Assembly (NCBI GenBank): GCA_021784575.1
Contig: JAJYHX010000009.1
Location: forward strand, 24,477 to 88,476
Source of the DNA: Nitrospirota bacterium
GTDB lineage: Bacteria > Nitrospirota > JACRHJ01
Direction of reading: 5' to 3'
Length of the DNA stretch: 64,000 nt
Below the pieces are notes generated by a model that worked only from the letters and a program-made list of their open reading frames with translations, did no database searches and was not told where the DNA came from. A program made the translations under genes and the position numbers. The first letter of the stretch is position 1. Every line of letters begins with the position of its first letter. Positions 46,397 to 56,703 of this stretch are shown piece by piece.

Positions 46397-47659
46397 TTAT
46401 TTCAACTCATCCGGGCTTCCGATGCGCCCCAATACCGCAGACGCTGCGGCGATTGCGGGATTTGCGAGATATACCTCGGACTCCGGATGCCCCATGCGTC
46501 CCACAAAGTTCCTGTTGGTTGTGGCGATGGCTCGCTCGCCTTTTGCGAGGATGCCCATATGCCCGCCGAGGCACGGCCCGCAAGTTGGCGTGGACACCGC
46601 CGCCTGCGCATCAATGAAGATATTGAACAGGCCCTCTTTCATCGCCTGCTTGTATATCGCCTGCGTCGCCGGGATTATTATCATCCGCACGTCCGGATGC
46701 ACCTTCCTGCCCTTCAGCACCTTCGCAGCCACCCGAAGGTCCTCGATTCTCCCGTTCGTGCAGGAACCGACAACGGATTGATGTATGTTTATATGAGAAA
46801 GCTCGCTTACGCCTTTGGTGTTCTCCGGCAGGTGCGGGCAGGCCACCTGCGGCTCCAGCTTGGAGCAGTCATACTCGCGCACCTCTGTATAAACGGCTTT
46901 CCTATCCGATTTGTAGAACTTCGGCCTGCGTCTCGCCCTGCCGCTCTCATAGTCCTTGGTAATGTCGTCCGGCGCGATAATGCCGTTCTTGCCGCCGGCC
47001 TCGATTGCCATATTGGCCATTGTAAGCCTGCCGGACATATCCATCCCGTCTATCGTCTCGCCCGTGAACTCCATAGCCTTGTAGAGCGCGCCGTCAACGC
47101 CGATGTCGCCGATGGTATGGAGTATGAGGTCTTTGCCTGAGACCCATTTCCCAAGCTTGCCGTAATAAACAAACTTTATGCTCTCCGGAACCTTGAACCA
47201 TATCTCGCCGGTTATCATCGCCGCCGCGACGTCCGTGCTTCCGACGCCCGTGGCGAATGCGCCCAGGCCGCCGTATGTGCATGTGTGCGAATCCGCGCCG
47301 ATGATAACGTCTCCGGATACCGCCAGGCCCTGTTCCGGAAGAAGCGCGTGTTCTATACCCATCCTGCCCACTTCAAAGTAGTTCGTCAAACCGTGCTCCC
47401 CGGCAAATTCCCGCAGGAGCTTCGACTGCTCGGCGGACTGGATGTCTTTGTTCGGCGTGAAGTGATCCGGCACGAGCACAATGCGTGTCCTGTCGAATAC
47501 CTTTCTGGCGCCGGCCTTCCTGAATTCCTTTATGGAGATTGGCGCGGTAATGTCGTTTGCCAGAACCACATCAACCTTCGCGTTTATCAGTTCCCCCGGC
47601 GATACTTCTTTCCTGCCGCAGTGGAATGCCAGTATTTTTTCGGTAATTGTCATTGGCAT
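46397..47659 (-). CDS. leuC: 3-isopropylmalate dehydratase, large subunit
   Basis: 420-residue aconitase-family 4Fe-4S enzyme. It is the shorter LeuC type, with separate LeuD. Seen: [20 protein letters not shown], and cluster cysteines in [16 protein letters not shown] and [11 protein letters not shown]. It isomerises 2- to 3-isopropylmalate. The first ATG (47659) has GGGAGG about eleven bases upstream; a second ATG two codons later is equally possible. Confidence 0.96.
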   Translation of the reverse strand: MPMTITEKILAFHCGRKEVSPGELINAKVDVVLANDITAPISIKEFRKAGARKVFDRTRIVLVPDHFTPNKDIQSAEQSKLLREFAGEHGLTNYFEVGRMGIEHALLPEQGLAVSGDVIIGADSHTCTYGGLGAFATGVGSTDVAAAMITGEIWFKVPESIKFVYYGKLGKWVSGKDLILHTIGDIGVDGALYKAMEFTGETIDGMDMSGRLTMANMAIEAGGKNGIIAPDDITKDYESGRARRRPKFYKSDRKAVYTEVREYDCSKLEPQVACPHLPENTKGVSELSHINIHQSVVGSCTNGRIEDLRVAAKVLKGRKVHPDVRMIIIPATQAIYKQAMKEGLFNIFIDAQAAVSTPTCGPCLGGHMGILAKGERAIATTNRNFVGRMGHPESEVYLANPAIAAASAVLGRIGSPDELK

Positions 47660-47701
47660 AATAGCGAAAACCTCCCTATATTTAAGCAGATGATGTTAGC
47701 A

Positions 47702-49246
47702 TCACTCGCACATCTTTTCAACCGTTTTTTCGCCCCGCTTTTTAAGGTACGCAAGCTTGTTCAGGGCGTTAATATATGCCTTCGCGCTTGCGACGATAAT
47801 GTCAGTATCCGAGCCCTGGCCCATCACCGTGAAATTATCCTCCCGCAGGCGCACAACGACCTCGCCCTGGGCGTCGGTCCCGCCGGTTATCGCTTTTACC
47901 TCGTATGCGAGCATCCGGCTTTTCGTTTTAACAACCTCGGCTATCGTCCTGAATGCGGCATCAACAGGCCCGTCGCCGCCGGATGACTTCTCCGCTTCTG
48001 CGCCATTCACGGCCATGACAATATCCGCCTGCGGTTTTGTGTCCGTCCCGCTTCGCACAAAAAGCTTCTTCAGTTCATACACTTGCGGAATACGGAACAC
48101 CTCCTCCGCGACCAGCGCCTCAAGGTCTTCATCGAATATGTCCTTCTTCTGGTCGGCAAGCCTCTTGAAACGCTCGAAGGTTTTGTTCAAATCCTCCTCG
48201 CCGAGCGAGTATCCCAGTTCTTTCAGGCGGTCCCGGAAAGCGTGTCTCCCGGAATGCTTGCCAAGCACCAGCGAGCTCTCGGCCAGGCCCACGGACTCCG
48301 GCGTCATAATCTCATACGTCGATTTCTCTTTGAGGAAACCGTCCTGGTGTATGCCGGATTCGTGCGCGAATGCGTTCGCGCCGACTATTGCCTTGTTCGC
48401 CTGGACGGTCATGCCCGTAACATTCCTGACAAGACGGGAAGCGGCCATAATCTCTTCCGTGACTATGTCAGTCCGGGCCTCGAAATACGGCTCGCGCGTC
48501 CTGAGCGCCATAACAACCTCCTCCATAGCCGCGTTGCCCGCGCGCTCGCCGATGCCGTTAATGGTGCATTCAATCTGTCCGGCGCCCGAGAGCGCTGCGG
48601 CCAGGGAATTGGACACCGCAAGGCCGAGGTCGTTGTGGCAGTGGACGGATATTACTGCCTTGCCGATATTCGGTACGCGGTCGAACAGATTTTTAATCCG
48701 CTCCGCATACTCCTGCGGAATGGCATAACCTACCGTATCTGGTATGTTAATAGTCGTAGCGCCCGCAGAAATCGCCGCCTCGACCACCTTACAGAGATAA
48801 TCGATGTCTGAGCGCGTGGCGTCTTCCGCCGAGAATTCCACGTCGTCTGTATAATTCCTCGCGCGTTTAATTGCCGCAACAGCCATGTCCAGCACCTGAT
48901 TACGGTCTTTCTTGAGCTTGAATTTCAGGTGAATGTCCGAGGTCGCAAGGAAGGTGTGAATCCTTCCGCGTTCTGCCGGTTTTATGGCCTCTGCCGCGCG
49001 GTCTATGTCCTTGTCCATAGTCCGAGCGAGTCCGCATATCACCGGCCCCCTTACCTCCTGCGCAATGCGTTTTACCGCCTCGAAATCCCCTTCCGAAGCA
49101 ATCGGGAACCCCGCCTCGATTATATCCACCTTCATTCGGGCCAACTGCCTGGCTACCATCAGCTTCTCGTCGATGTTCATGGAGCAGCCTGGGGACTGCT
49201 CGCCGTCCCTCAGTGTCGTATCGAATATTTTTATACTACGCGACAT
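47702..49246 (-). CDS. leuA: 2-isopropylmalate synthase
   Basis: First committed step of leucine synthesis: acetyl-CoA plus 2-ketoisovalerate. 514 residues. The TIM barrel starts with [18 protein letters not shown] and contains [18 protein letters not shown] and [13 protein letters not shown]. The C-terminal ~120 residues form the LeuA regulatory domain for leucine feedback ([14 protein letters not shown]). GGAGG lies six bases upstream of the ATG. It is controlled by the T-box leader at 49501-49800. Confidence 0.97.
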   Translation of the reverse strand: MSRSIKIFDTTLRDGEQSPGCSMNIDEKLMVARQLARMKVDIIEAGFPIASEGDFEAVKRIAQEVRGPVICGLARTMDKDIDRAAEAIKPAERGRIHTFLATSDIHLKFKLKKDRNQVLDMAVAAIKRARNYTDDVEFSAEDATRSDIDYLCKVVEAAISAGATTINIPDTVGYAIPQEYAERIKNLFDRVPNIGKAVISVHCHNDLGLAVSNSLAAALSGAGQIECTINGIGERAGNAAMEEVVMALRTREPYFEARTDIVTEEIMAASRLVRNVTGMTVQANKAIVGANAFAHESGIHQDGFLKEKSTYEIMTPESVGLAESSLVLGKHSGRHAFRDRLKELGYSLGEEDLNKTFERFKRLADQKKDIFDEDLEALVAEEVFRIPQVYELKKLFVRSGTDTKPQADIVMAVNGAEAEKSSGGDGPVDAAFRTIAEVVKTKSRMLAYEVKAITGGTDAQGEVVVRLREDNFTVMGQGSDTDIIVASAKAYINALNKLAYLKKRGEKTVEKMCE

Positions 49247-49272
49247 ATATATCCTCCATTCGGAATTATTTT

Positions 49273-49298
49273 ATTTGTAGGAGCGCATTCATTCGCCG
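49273..49298 (+). repeat. Family A palindrome (copy 3)
   Basis: TTTGTAGGAGCGCATTCATT then CGCC, a plus-strand variant of the TTTGTAGGGGCGCAAT family at 2335-2361. It is the first of three repeats stacked between leuA and its leader terminator. Confidence 0.55.
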
Positions 49299-49302
49299 GA
49301 CA

Positions 49303-49348
49303 AGCCCTCACCCCCTGCCCCACTCCCGGAGGTAGAGGGGGTATAAGG
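49303..49348. repeat. Family C element (copy 2)
   Basis: CCCTCACCCCCTGCCCC, CTCCCGGAGG and AGAGGGGGTATAAGG. It is related to 15117-15164 in layout (C-rich arm, short centre, G-rich arm). Confidence 0.5.
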
Positions 49349-49350
49349 AA

Positions 49351-49429
49351 TGTCATTCCGAGCGTTGCCGTGGAATCTGCATTTCAAAAAATTAAAGCGG
49401 ATTCTTCGGCCTACGGCCTCAGAATGACA
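49351..49429. repeat. Family B palindrome (copy at leuA)
   Basis: Starts TGTCATTCCGAGCG...GGAATCTGC and ends GCGGATTCTTCGGCC...CAGAATGACA. It has the same bipartite layout as 3694-3772 and a similar length of about 79 bp. Confidence 0.75.
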
Positions 49430-49500
49430 AGCCGGTGAGCCAGCAGGCCATCAGGGATCGCCTGAAGGCCGCGCACCTCATAATTTGTAAGCTCATAATT

Positions 49501-49800
49501 AAAAAACCCTCGCCCCAATACTTTATAAAAGTAAGGGACGAGGGCTTGTTTAAAGCTCCCGCGGTACCACCCCGATTCAGGCGGAAGAACCGCCTGCACT
49601 TATTTTTGCCATTTACGCAGGCTCACGGAGGGAACTAATGGAGAACCGGCATCTTGGCGAACGCAATGAATTGCGCCCCTGCGAATATCTGATTCCCCTT
49701 CGCGCCCCCGGCTCCGAGGCGAGTTCGGCGGAATTCGGCGCCGGTTCGCACCACCCACCGGCTCTCTTTGGCCGCATTGCCGCCTACTGCTCCTCTTCTC
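49501..49800 (-). promoter_or_regulatory. T-box leader of leuA, specifier CUC (Leu)
   Basis: tRNA-sensing transcription attenuator on the minus strand. Stem I base GAGG (49795-49792)/CCTC (49719-49716). The specifier loop has the AGTA/GAA loop-E (S-turn) motif, then GAACTC (49726-49721) with CTC as the leucine codon, closed by GGCGG/CCGCC. The distal stem is GCCGGT/ACCGGC with a GGTG loop. The T-box core GGGTGGTACCGCGG is at 49572-49559, with TGGT (49569-49566) to pair with a tRNA ACCA end, as suits tRNA-Leu with A73. The terminator is CCCTCGTCCC...GGGGCGAGGG (49544-49507) plus T6. Uncharged tRNA-Leu should favour read-through into leuACDB-asd. The linker holds a family A repeat. Confidence 0.93.
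49656..49686 (-). repeat. Family A palindrome inside the T-box linker (copy 2)
   Basis: Minus strand TTCGCAGGGGCGCAATTCAT then TGCGTTCGCC, closely matching the copy at 2335-2361. It sits between Stem I and the antiterminator, where it would fold as an additional independent hairpin. Confidence 0.65.
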
Positions 49801-49808
49801 AGCCGTTA

Positions 49809-50528
49809 TTATTGCGCCTTTATCTTAACCCGTCTTTTTCGGAATGTCAATACCCACTCAGTCAATGCCCATCCTACGTATGCGACACTCAAGGAAAACA
49901 GCACCACCGGCGGGTTCAGCGCCACGGCTACAAGAATTACCACGGCTACAAGAAGCATCCAGAAGGGCCGCCTGTCCCGGACATTGAGCTCCTTTAAGCT
50001 ATGGAACCGGATAGTGCTTATCATCAGGAGAGCGACCACATAAATCATAACGAGCAAGAGGTAATTTCTGGACGGAAGGCCGTCGATTACATCACTCCAG
50101 AAAATTACGAAAGTTGCCAGCACCGCCGCGCCGCCCGGTATGGGTAAGCCGGTGAACCATTTCTTCTCGGAACCCACCATCTGCACATTGAAGCGCGCAA
50201 GCCTCAGCGCGCCGCATACAACGAACGTGAATGCGCCAACCCATCCAAGGCGTCTGAACGGCATCAACGCCCATATATAAAACATAACTGCGGGCGCGAC
50301 GCCGAACGAGACCAGGTCTGAGAGCGAATCCAGCTCCACCCCGAACCTGCTGGTGGACTTGGTGAGCCTCGCCACCCAGCCGTCCAGGGCGTCGAATACC
50401 GCCGCCGTAAGAATGGCCCAGGCGGCCCTGTCGAAATCGCCCTTTATGGAGGCGACAATCGAGAAGAAACCAAAAAACATCCCTCCGACCGTGAGGAGGT
50501 TCGGGAGTATATAAATTCCTTTCCTCAA
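49809..50528 (-). CDS. pssA: CDP-diacylglycerol--serine O-phosphatidyltransferase
   Basis: 239-residue inner-membrane enzyme that makes phosphatidylserine. The CDP-alcohol phosphotransferase signature is in DALDGWVARLTKSTSRFGVELDSLSD-type sequence (D..DG..AR...G..D..D) at about residues 44-72, with several hydrophobic helices. It starts MRKGIYILPNLLTVGG and overlaps psd by 4 bp (ATGA). Its 3' end houses the promoter of the leuA leader. With psd it gives the two-step route to phosphatidylethanolamine, embedded in the branched-chain amino acid operon. Confidence 0.94.
   Translation of the reverse strand: MRKGIYILPNLLTVGGMFFGFFSIVASIKGDFDRAAWAILTAAVFDALDGWVARLTKSTSRFGVELDSLSDLVSFGVAPAVMFYIWALMPFRRLGWVGAFTFVVCGALRLARFNVQMVGSEKKWFTGLPIPGGAAVLATFVIFWSDVIDGLPSRNYLLLVMIYVVALLMISTIRFHSLKELNVRDRRPFWMLLVAVVILVAVALNPPVVLFSLSVAYVGWALTEWVLTFRKRRVKIKAQ
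49822..49850 (-). promoter_or_regulatory. Promoter for the leuA T-box leader inside pssA
   Basis: Minus strand TTGACA (49850-49845), 17-base spacer, TAAGAT (49827-49822), within the last codons of pssA. Transcription would start near 49815, about 20 bases before Stem I. Confidence 0.75.
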
Positions 50529-51166
50529 CTCAGCACCCCGACGACGGTTTCTCCGGCCCGGGTTTTTTCTCCGGGCTTGACCTTCACTTCGCTGCCCGGC
50601 GGGAGATATATGTCCAGCCTTGAGCCGAACATGATAAGCCCGAACCTCTCGCCGCGCCGGAGGGTGTCTCCGGGCCTCGCCCAGCAGACTATCCGGCGCG
50701 CGACAAGACCTGCAATCTGGACGAACATGATATTACCGCCGTTCTCCGTTTCCATGACAAGCGCATTCTGCTCGTTGTCGAGCGAGGCCTTATCCCTGCT
50801 CGCGGCAATGAACTTTCCTTTATTATAATGTATCTCTGTTATCCTTCCGCTCTCAGGCATACGGTTTACGTGGACGTTGAAGACGCTCATAAATATGGAT
50901 ACCTTCACGGCGCGGCGCTTGAGTATCCTTGGCTCGTCCACTTCGCCCGCGTAAATCACCGTCCCGTCCGCCGGAGAAACGACCAGATTTTCGCCTGTCG
51001 GCGGACAGCGCTCCGGGTTGCGGAAAAAGGATACGGCAAAAACGGTTAAGGCCGTCATTATAAAGGCGGCCTTATACCATCCGGCTATCCAGAGGGCCGC
51101 CGCGACCGCCGCAAACACGCCAATTACCGGCAGGCCCTCGAGAGCGATTATGCTGTCATGTCTCAA
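50525..51166 (-). CDS. psd: Phosphatidylserine decarboxylase (short type)
   Basis: Pyruvoyl-dependent decarboxylase giving phosphatidylethanolamine. About 213 residues, the short class. Seen: VVSPADGTVIYAGEV, SIFMSVFNVHVNRMPESG and the self-cleavage site in LIMFGSRLDIYLP (Gly-Ser; Ser becomes pyruvoyl). The start is a TTG at 51166, one base after the ilvC stop, with AGGA six bases upstream. A longer frame to 51205 lies within ilvC. An N-terminal membrane helix pair follows the start. Confidence 0.93.
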   Translation of the reverse strand: MRHDSIIALEGLPVIGVFAAVAAALWIAGWYKAAFIMTALTVFAVSFFRNPERCPPTGENLVVSPADGTVIYAGEVDEPRILKRRAVKVSIFMSVFNVHVNRMPESGRITEIHYNKGKFIAASRDKASLDNEQNALVMETENGGNIMFVQIAGLVARRIVCWARPGDTLRRGERFGLIMFGSRLDIYLPPGSEVKVKPGEKTRAGETVVGVLS

Positions 51167-51167
51167 T

Positions 51168-52202
<1,035 letters not shown>

Positions 52203-52216
52203 TCAGTTATAAAGAT

Positions 52217-52699
52217 TCAGCTTTTCGCTTCCCTTGCTATCGCCACCTTGCCGGTGCGGACGACTTCTTTTATGCCGAGGGGCCTGAGGAGGTCTATTAT
52301 CGCCTCAAGCTTCTTGTCGTCCCCCGTAACCTGTATCGTGTAGGTCTTTGCCGACGAATCGACTATCACTCCCCGGAATATCTCCGCAACCCTGAGCGTC
52401 TCCGCCCGGTGCTCCACCCTCGGCTGGACCTTTATCAGCATCATCTCGCGCTCTACATGATCGAACTCGGTCAGGTCCGTTACCTTTATCACGTCGATGA
52501 GCTTGTTCAGCTGCTTGGTTATCTGTTCAATTATATTGTCGTCTCCGGAAGTAACTATAGTCATCTGAGATACCGTCGGGTCGAGCGTCTGGCCGACGGA
52601 TATGGACTCGATATTATACCCGCGCCCGGAGAAAAGCCCGGACACGCGGGATAGAACGCCGAACTTGTTTTCCACCATCACGGAGATTATATGGCGCAT
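52217..52699 (-). CDS. ilvN: Acetolactate synthase small (regulatory) subunit
   Basis: 160 residues. The N-terminal ACT domain (HIISVMVENKFGVLSRVSGL, SGRGYNIESISVG) binds branched-chain amino acids for feedback control of IlvB. The C-terminal activation domain follows (VEREMMLIKVQ). It starts one base after the ilvB stop, so the subunits are coupled. The symbol ilvH would be equally valid. Confidence 0.96.
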   Translation of the reverse strand: MRHIISVMVENKFGVLSRVSGLFSGRGYNIESISVGQTLDPTVSQMTIVTSGDDNIIEQITKQLNKLIDVIKVTDLTEFDHVEREMMLIKVQPRVEHRAETLRVAEIFRGVIVDSSAKTYTIQVTGDDKKLEAIIDLLRPLGIKEVVRTGKVAIAREAKS

Positions 52700-52700
52700 G

Positions 52701-54476
52701 TCACATCCCCCTCTTCGCGCGGACGCACCTGCATTTGAGTTCCTGCTTCACGGTCTTGCATATCAGCTTCTCGCCCGGAGGGCAGTCCGGCGGCCTAAAG
52801 AGCATCTCGTTTATCGCCGCCCCGGCAGGCACCATCGGATAAACCTTCTCCAACTGGTCGCATACGAAATCCATGAAGGTCGGCCTTTTTACCTTTATCG
52901 CCTCGCGTATCACGCCTTCCACATCCGACGGCTTCTGCGCCCTCAAGCCCACGGCGCCGTACGCCTCGGCCACCTTAACAAAATCCGGCGTCCCCGTGAG
53001 GCAGGTGGATGAGTATCGCTTCTGGAAAAAAAGCTCCTGCCACTGCCGCACCATACCCAGAAAACAGTTGTTCAGTATTGCCACCTTCACCGGCAGGTTG
53101 TGAAGCACGGCGGTAGAGAGCTCCTGGATATTCATCTGTATGGAGCCGTCGCCGGCTATATCAAAAACCAGCTTATTCGGAAAAGCGAACTGCGCGCCTA
53201 TAGCCGCCGGGAAGCCGTATCCCATTGTGCCGAGACCTCCGGAAGAAATCCACGTGCGGGGCTTTTTATACTTGAAGAACTGGGCCGCCCACATCTGGTT
53301 CTGGCCGACCTCCGTTGCTATAATGGCATCGCCCTTCGTTATCTCATAAATCTTCTCTACCACGAACTGCGGCTTTATAACGTCCCCCTGCTCGTAGTCC
53401 ATCGGGTGCTCGGCCTTCCAGTCCTCTATCCTGTCCAGCCAGACCTTCCGGTGCGGGTTTGCATGTCCGCCCTCGTCCTGCATGGTCTTGTTCAATACCT
53501 TCAGCACGTCCTTTACATCGCCCACGATAGGTATGTCCACGCGCACGTTCTTGCGGATCGAAGTCGGGTCGATGTCGATATGTATTATCTTGGCGCCTGG
53601 CGCAAAGTCCTCGACACGCCCCGTGACTCGGTCGTCGAAACGCATCCCGATGGCAATGAGCAGGTCGGACTCGTGCACGGCCATGTTGGCAAAATAAGTC
53701 CCGTGCATCCCAAGCATACCGAGCGAGAGCTTGTGGTCGCCGGGGAAGCCGCCGAGGCCCATCATGGTCATCGTTACCGGGAGCTTCGCGGCCTCGGCAA
53801 ACTCCTTAAGCTCCGCCGCAGACCCCGAGATTATAACCCCGCCGCCGGCGATTATGACCGGTTTTTTCGACTTGGATATGGCGTCCGCCGCCTGCTTTAT
53901 CTGCCAGACATGGCCCTTGACCGTCGGCCTGTAGCTTCTGAGCTCCACTTTCTCCGGGTATTTGAAATCCGTCTTCGCGACGGTAATATCCTTGGGCAGG
54001 TCTATAAGCACCGGGCCGGGCCTGCCGGTCGTGGCGATATAAAACGCCTCCTTTATCGTTCTCGCAATGTCGCTTACGTCCTTTACCAGGAAGTTGTATT
54101 TCGTGCACGGCCTTGTGATGCCGACTATGTCCGCCTCCTGGAACGCGTCATTCCCGATGAGCATGTTGGGCACCTGCCCGGTAAGCACAACCATCGGGAT
54201 GGAGTCCATGTATGCCGTGGCGATTCCGGTAACGGTATTGGTCGCGCCGGGGCCGGACGTGACAAGGCATACGCCGGCCTTCCCGCTCGCTCGCGCGTAT
54301 CCATCCGCCGCGTGCGCCGCGCCCTGCTCGTGCCGGGTAAGGATAAGCTGAATGTCCTTTTCGTCGTAAAGGACATCGAAGATATTGAGCACCTGTCCTC
54401 CCGGATAGCCGAAGATGTATTTCACGCCCTCACGCTTCAGGGACTCTATCAGTATCTGCGCGCCGGAAAGCTTCAA
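52701..54476 (-). CDS. ilvB: Acetolactate synthase large subunit
   Basis: 591-residue ThDP- and FAD-dependent enzyme forming acetolactate and acetohydroxybutyrate. Seen: [32 protein letters not shown] (catalytic Glu), [14 protein letters not shown] and the ThDP/Mg motif [15 protein letters not shown]. It starts with a TTG at 54476, with AGGAGG seven bases upstream. The last ~25 residues include a Cys/Lys/Arg-rich tail ([11 protein letters not shown]) that is not typical. Confidence 0.96.
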   Translation of the reverse strand: MKLSGAQILIESLKREGVKYIFGYPGGQVLNIFDVLYDEKDIQLILTRHEQGAAHAADGYARASGKAGVCLVTSGPGATNTVTGIATAYMDSIPMVVLTGQVPNMLIGNDAFQEADIVGITRPCTKYNFLVKDVSDIARTIKEAFYIATTGRPGPVLIDLPKDITVAKTDFKYPEKVELRSYRPTVKGHVWQIKQAADAISKSKKPVIIAGGGVIISGSAAELKEFAEAAKLPVTMTMMGLGGFPGDHKLSLGMLGMHGTYFANMAVHESDLLIAIGMRFDDRVTGRVEDFAPGAKIIHIDIDPTSIRKNVRVDIPIVGDVKDVLKVLNKTMQDEGGHANPHRKVWLDRIEDWKAEHPMDYEQGDVIKPQFVVEKIYEITKGDAIIATEVGQNQMWAAQFFKYKKPRTWISSGGLGTMGYGFPAAIGAQFAFPNKLVFDIAGDGSIQMNIQELSTAVLHNLPVKVAILNNCFLGMVRQWQELFFQKRYSSTCLTGTPDFVKVAEAYGAVGLRAQKPSDVEGVIREAIKVKRPTFMDFVCDQLEKVYPMVPAGAAINEMLFRPPDCPPGEKLICKTVKQELKCRCVRAKRGM

Positions 54477-54560
54477 ATCACAACCTCCTGTAACCTTGGT
54501 TCGCCACCCCCGGACGGTTCTTGACGGGGGCCCCGCGACTTTTCATTAAAACCCAAAGTC

Positions 54561-54590
54561 CCTGGATTCCCGCCTTCGCGGGAAAGACGG
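54561..54590. repeat. CCTGGATTCCCG...CGGGAAAGACGG element (family D)
   Basis: Palindrome GATTCCCGC/GCGGGAA around CTTC in the 121-bp ilvD-ilvB gap. This GGATTCCCGCNTTCGCGGGAAT type is widespread in bacterial intergenic DNA. A single copy is seen here. Confidence 0.55.
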
Positions 54591-54597
54591 ACAATTT

Positions 54598-56250
54598 CTA
54601 CTTCATCACCGCCCCGGTGTTCGCCGAGGTAACCATCCGGGAATACCTTGCAAGCCAGCCCGTCTTTATCTTCGGCTCCGGCTTCTTCCATGTCTTTGCC
54701 CTCTTTGCCAGTTCAACCTTCGATACCTTAAGCTCCAGCTTCCTGGCCGGGATGTCTATGGCAATCTCGTCCCCGTCCTTTATGAGCGCTATCGGCCCGC
54801 CCTCCATCGCCTCGGGGCTTATGTGCCCAATGCACGGCCCCTGCGTCCCGCCGGAGAAGCGCCCGTCCGTAATAAGGGCGACGGAATCCGCAAGGCCCAT
54901 GCCGACAATGGCCGCCGTCGGGGAGAGCATCTCTCGCATCCCTGGGCCGCCCTTCGGGCCTTCGTAACGGATTACGATTACGTCCCCGGATTTTATCCTG
55001 CCGCCAAGGATTGCGGACATAGCCTCTTCTTCCGAATCAAAACATTTTGCACGGCCCTTGAACTTCATCATCTTCTCCGAGACGGCGGTCTGCTTTATAA
55101 CCGAACCGAGGGGAGCAAGGCTGCCGGTCAGGACGGCTATCCCGCCTTCCTTGTGATGCGCCCTCTCTATCGTCCTGATTATCTCGTCGCTCTCAGGCTT
55201 TGCGCCTTTTGCGATCTCCTTAATCCTGAAACCGGATACGGTAATCCCGTCTTTCAGGCGCGAGGCGAGCCTTCCCATGACCGCCGGGATTCCGCCCGCC
55301 GCGTCCAGGTCCTCCATGTAATATTTCCCCGCCGGCAGAAGGTCCGTAATGTGCGGCGTCTTCCTGCTTATCTCGTCTATCGCCGAGAGCGGTATGTCTA
55401 TTCCCGCCTCGTGCGCTATGGCGGGGATATGCAGGCAGGTATTTGTAGAGCCGCCCAGGGCCATGTCAACGGTTATGGCGTTCTCGAAAGCCGTCTTCGT
55501 CATTATTTTCCTGGGTGTTACGTCTTTCCTTGCCAGTTCGACCACCCTCATGCCGGATTCATATGCGATTCGTCTCTTTTTGCTGGATACTGCAAGAGCC
55601 GTAGCGCAACCCGGAAGCGACATGCCCATCGCCTCCGTCACGCACGCCATCGTGTTGGCGGTATACAATCCCTGACATGCGCCGGGACCGGGGCAGGCGC
55701 ATTCCTCAAGCGCGCAAAGCTCCGTTTCGTTTATCTCGCCCTTCCGGTAGCGCCCGACCGCCTCGAAGGTGCCGGTTACGAGGTTTTGTCTTTCCATGCC
55801 CAATCTCCCGGAAAGCATCGGCCCCGCCGTAACCACCAGCGTCGGGACGTCAAGCCTCGCCGCCGCCATGAGCATACCCGGAGTAATCTTGTCGCAGTTT
55901 GTAAGGAGCACAAGGCCGTCCAGGGCGTTGGCAAGGGTGATGGACTCCACCATGTCCGCGATAAGCTCGCGCGAGGGCAGGGAGTAGTGCATCCCGCGGT
56001 GTCCCATGGCTATGCCGTCGCAGATACCGGGTACGCCGAATACGAAGGAGTATCCGCCCCCGGCATGGACGCCTTTCTCGATATATCGCTCAAGATCCCG
56101 CATGCCGATATGGCCGGGGATAAGGTCGGTAAAGCTGCTTGCTATCCCGATAAGCGGCTTCGCAAGCTCTTTTCTGGTTATTCCCGTAGCGAAAAGAAGC
56201 GCCCTGTTAGGCGCCCGCTCAATCCCTTTTTTTATCCTGTCGCTCCTCAT
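54598..56250 (-). CDS. ilvD: Dihydroxy-acid dehydratase
   Basis: 550-residue Fe-S enzyme dehydrating dihydroxyisovalerate and dihydroxymethylvalerate. Cluster cysteines are in [16 protein letters not shown] and [20 protein letters not shown]. Other family segments are [19 protein letters not shown] and [20 protein letters not shown] lies seven bases upstream of the ATG. It is the first gene of the ilv-psd-pssA-leu-asd operon. Confidence 0.97.
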   Translation of the reverse strand: MRSDRIKKGIERAPNRALLFATGITRKELAKPLIGIASSFTDLIPGHIGMRDLERYIEKGVHAGGGYSFVFGVPGICDGIAMGHRGMHYSLPSRELIADMVESITLANALDGLVLLTNCDKITPGMLMAAARLDVPTLVVTAGPMLSGRLGMERQNLVTGTFEAVGRYRKGEINETELCALEECACPGPGACQGLYTANTMACVTEAMGMSLPGCATALAVSSKKRRIAYESGMRVVELARKDVTPRKIMTKTAFENAITVDMALGGSTNTCLHIPAIAHEAGIDIPLSAIDEISRKTPHITDLLPAGKYYMEDLDAAGGIPAVMGRLASRLKDGITVSGFRIKEIAKGAKPESDEIIRTIERAHHKEGGIAVLTGSLAPLGSVIKQTAVSEKMMKFKGRAKCFDSEEEAMSAILGGRIKSGDVIVIRYEGPKGGPGMREMLSPTAAIVGMGLADSVALITDGRFSGGTQGPCIGHISPEAMEGGPIALIKDGDEIAIDIPARKLELKVSKVELAKRAKTWKKPEPKIKTGWLARYSRMVTSANTGAVMK

Positions 56251-56289
56251 GTTGACGCCTTTCTATTTTGAATAAAAACGGGAACCTAT

Positions 56290-56319
56290 TTTTTACCATA
56301 CATAAAAGCCATAAGTCAA
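56290..56319 (-). promoter_or_regulatory. Probable promoter of the ilvD operon
   Basis: Minus strand TTGACT (56319-56314), 18-base spacer, TAAAAA (56295-56290), located just after the terminator of the preceding gene and about 40 bases before the ilvD start. Confidence 0.5.
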
Positions 56320-56323
56320 CGAA

Positions 56324-56356
56324 TAAAAAAGGGAAGATCCCTTAAGGGAGCTTCCC
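56324..56356 (-). terminator. Intrinsic terminator after the DUF465 gene
   Basis: Minus strand GGGAAGCTCCC-TTAA-GGGATCTTCCC (one mismatch) followed by TTTTTTA, 29 bases past the stop codon. Confidence 0.85.
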
Positions 56357-56384
56357 TTCCTTCCGGATTCTGCCGGCACCTGTC

Positions 56385-56612
56385 TTATACGACGGCCTTC
56401 AGCTCGTGCAATATTTCAAACATTCTGTCTTTTTTGGCTAATTTCTGCTTCTGGAGGGTTTTCTTTTCCATTTCTTCTTCGGGGGTGAGATGCTTTGCGC
56501 CTCCGAATTTCTGCTCAATCTGCCTGTCAATATCCCTGTGTTCTCTCTCCAGGCGGCGAAATTCTTCATTCTCGCGCCTGGCATGACCAATCAATTCTTC
56601 GTTTTCTTCCAT
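56385..56612 (-). CDS. Small coiled-coil protein, DUF465/YdcH-like
   Basis: 75 residues, almost wholly charged helix: NEELIGHARRENEEFRRLER and EEEMEKKTLQKQKLAKKDR. Length and pattern fit the DUF465 (YdcH) family of unknown function. GGGAGG lies upstream of the ATG. It has its own promoter (56675-56703) and terminator, so it is a one-gene unit. Confidence 0.8.
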   Translation of the reverse strand: MEENEELIGHARRENEEFRRLEREHRDIDRQIEQKFGGAKHLTPEEEMEKKTLQKQKLAKKDRMFEILHELKAVV

Positions 56613-56674
56613 CTTTACCTCCCAATTTGCCTTTGAAGGTTTAGATGCCCTTTAAATCCCGATACTTGTTTGGA

Positions 56675-56703
56675 ATGTAGCATATCCGAAGTCAAACTTC
56701 AAG
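56675..56703 (-). promoter_or_regulatory. Promoter for the DUF465 gene
   Basis: Minus strand TTGAAG (56703-56698), 17-base spacer, TACATT (56680-56675), overlapping the last base pairs of rimI. Confidence 0.5.

Noticed and set aside
53100..56271. Two long plus-strand frames (474 and 482 codons) opposite ilvB and ilvD
   Set aside because: They are antisense shadows of strongly conserved enzymes, with no recognisable domains.
56251..56384. Second T-box or attenuator ahead of ilvD
   Set aside because: The gap holds only the DUF465 terminator and a promoter; there is no T-box core or specifier stem.
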